Shown here piece after piece: positions 62,261-64,000 of a DNA stretch of 64,000 bases (positions within the stretch are counted from its first letter, which is position 1; every line of letters starts with the position of its first letter). This stretch comes from Bombus terrestris (Eukaryota > Arthropoda > Insecta > Hymenoptera > Apidae), in assembly GCF_910591885.1 (NCBI RefSeq), contig NC_063274.1, positions 20,916,164 through 20,980,163 of the forward strand. Reading direction: 5' to 3'. Below the pieces are notes generated by a model. It saw nothing but the letters and a program-made list of their open reading frames with translations, had not been told where the DNA came from and made no database searches. A program made the position numbers and the translations under genes.

Positions 62261-62530
62261 ACGTATAACGTTATATACGATAACGATATAACGCATAACG
62301 TTATATACTATAACGATATAACGGAAAACGTTATATACTATAACGATATAACGTAAAACGTTATATACGATAACGATATAACGTATAACGTTATATACGA
62401 TAACGATATAACGTATAACGTTATATACGATAACGATATAACGTATAACGTTATATACGATAGCGATATAACGTATAACGTTATATACGATAACGATATA
62501 ACGTATAACGTCATGTACTATAACGATATA

Positions 62531-63970
62531 ACGTATAACGTTGTATACGATAACGATATAACGTATAACGTTATAAACTATATCGTTATAACGGATAACG
62601 TTATATACTATATCGATATAATGTATAACGTTATATACGATAACGATATAACGTATAACGTTATGTACTATAACGATATAACGTATAACGTTATATACGA
62701 TAACGATATAACGTATAACGTTAAAAACTATATCGTTATAACGTATAACGTTATATACTATATCGATATAATGTACAACGTTATATACTATAACGATATA
62801 ACGTAAAACGTTATATACGATAACGATATAACGTATAACGTTATAAGCTATATCGTTATAACGTATAACGTGATATGCTATATCGATATAACGTATAACG
62901 TTATATACTATAACGATATAACGTAAAACGTTATATACGATAACGTTATAACGTATAACGTTATATACTATATCGATATAATGTATAACGTTATATACGA
63001 TAACGATATAACGTATAACGTTATGTACTATAACGATATAACGTATAACGTTATATACGATAACGATATAACGTATAACGTTAAAAACTATATCGTTATA
63101 ACGTATAACGTTATATACTATATCGATATAATGTATAACGTTATGTACTATAACGATATAACGTACAACGTTATATACGATAACGATATAACGTATAACG
63201 TTGTGTACTATAACGATATAACGTATAACGTTATATACGATAACGATATAACGCATAACATTATATACCATAACGATATAACGTAAAACGTTATATACGA
63301 TAACGATATAACGTTTAACGTTATGTACTATAACGATATAACGTATAACGTTATATACTATATCGATATAACGTTTAACGTTATATACTATATCGATATA
63401 ACGTAAAACGTTATATACGATAACGATATAACGTATAACGTTATATACGATAACGATATAACGTATAACGTTATAAACTATATCGTTATAACGTATAACG
63501 TTATATGCTATATCCATATAACGTATAACGTTATATACTATAACGATATAACGTATAACGTTATGTACTATAACGATATAACGTATAACGTTGTATACGA
63601 TAACGATATAACGTATAACGTTATAAACTATATCGTTATAACGTATAACGTTATATACTATATCGATATAATGTATAACGTTATATACGATAACGATATA
63701 ACGTATAACGTTATGTACTATAACGATATAACGTATAACGTTATATACGATAACGATATAACGTATAACGTTAAAAACTATATCGTTATAACGTATAACG
63801 TTATATACTATATGGATATAATGTATAACGTTATATACTATAACGATATAACGTAAAACGTTATATACAATAACGGTATAACGTAGAACGTTATAAGCTA
63901 TATCGTTATAACGTATAACGTGATATGCTATAACGATATAACGTATAACGTTATATACGATAACGATATA
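62531..63970. repeat. 1.44-kb three-copy family, copy 3
   Basis: This copy matches 59051-60490 over its full length and reaches almost to the window edge. It extends further than copy 2 and shares the TAACGGTATA/ACGTAGAACG pair with copy 1. It is therefore probably derived from a copy-1-like unit and not from its nearest neighbour. Private change seen: ATGTACAACG at 62771. Confidence 0.83.
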
Positions 63971-64000
63971 ACGTATAACGTTATGTAGTATTACGATATA

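Larger units (their letters stand above)
24821..64000. repeat. 30-bp satellite array, right segment (register 11)
   Basis: The segment is 1,306 consecutive 30-bp monomers, all starting at positions congruent to 11 mod 30, ending exactly at a monomer boundary at the window edge. No phase slip, inversion, insertion or unique sequence interrupts these 39 kb. It contains the 6-kb pair 26531-32590 / 32591-38290, the 3.1-kb pair 41591-44710 / 44711-47680, and a patchwork of 0.5-1.5-kb duplications to the right. The array evidently continues past the window. Confidence 0.98.

Noticed and set aside
1..64000. Telomeric repeat
   Set aside because: The unit is 30 bp, AT-rich and near-palindromic, without the G-rich strand asymmetry of telomeres.
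1..64000. Purely artificial or collapsed assembly
   Set aside because: The sequence has many rare variants in consistent order, whole-monomer block differences between copies and a precise insertion signature. An over-expanded duplication in the assembly cannot be excluded without reads.

Overview
The window is almost entirely one satellite DNA. A 30-bp AT-rich monomer is tandemly repeated, always in the same orientation, from base 1 to base 64000: about 2,110 copies, roughly 63.4 kb. The only interruption is a 612-bp non-repetitive island at 4728-5339. I find no credible protein-coding gene, tRNA, rRNA or CRISPR array. The scale and type of the array, and an LTR-type insertion inside it, point to a eukaryotic chromosome, probably pericentromeric or otherwise heterochromatic. 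The species cannot be told from the sequence. The wealth of intact CpG suggests repeats that are not heavily methylated in the germline, which fits many invertebrates, but this is inference.

The monomer is itself a dimer of two 15-bp halves, acgtataacgttata and tacgataacgatata. Each half is a 3-bp linker (ACG or TAC) plus a 12-bp core of the form TATAWCGWTATA. The two W positions give two perfect palindromes and a pair of mutually reverse-complementary forms. In the consensus every C and G lies in a CpG (4 per 30 bp) although GC is only about 27%.

Layout: 1-4727, array in register 1 (mod 30). 4728-5339, an island with TGTCG...CGACA ends and TATA on both sides, best read as a solo LTR that split one monomer. 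5340-24796, array in register 17. 24797-24820, one 24-bp monomer, the only length variant I found. 24821-64000, array in register 11, unbroken for 1,306 monomers.

Above the monomer level the array is built from kilobase-scale tandem segmental duplications recognisable by shared rare variants. The clearest are 8657-15166 duplicated to 15167-21286, 26531-32590 duplicated to 32591-38290, 41591-44710 duplicated to 44711-47680, a 1.95-kb pair on either side of the LTR, and a three-copy family starting at 59051, 61091 and 62531. Copies differ by rare substitutions and by block gains or losses in whole 30-bp units, as expected from unequal exchange. Because 30 is divisible by 3 and one minus-strand frame lacks stops, the array contains huge open frames (up to 6,165 codons). 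I treat these as artefacts of the repeat and not as genes.
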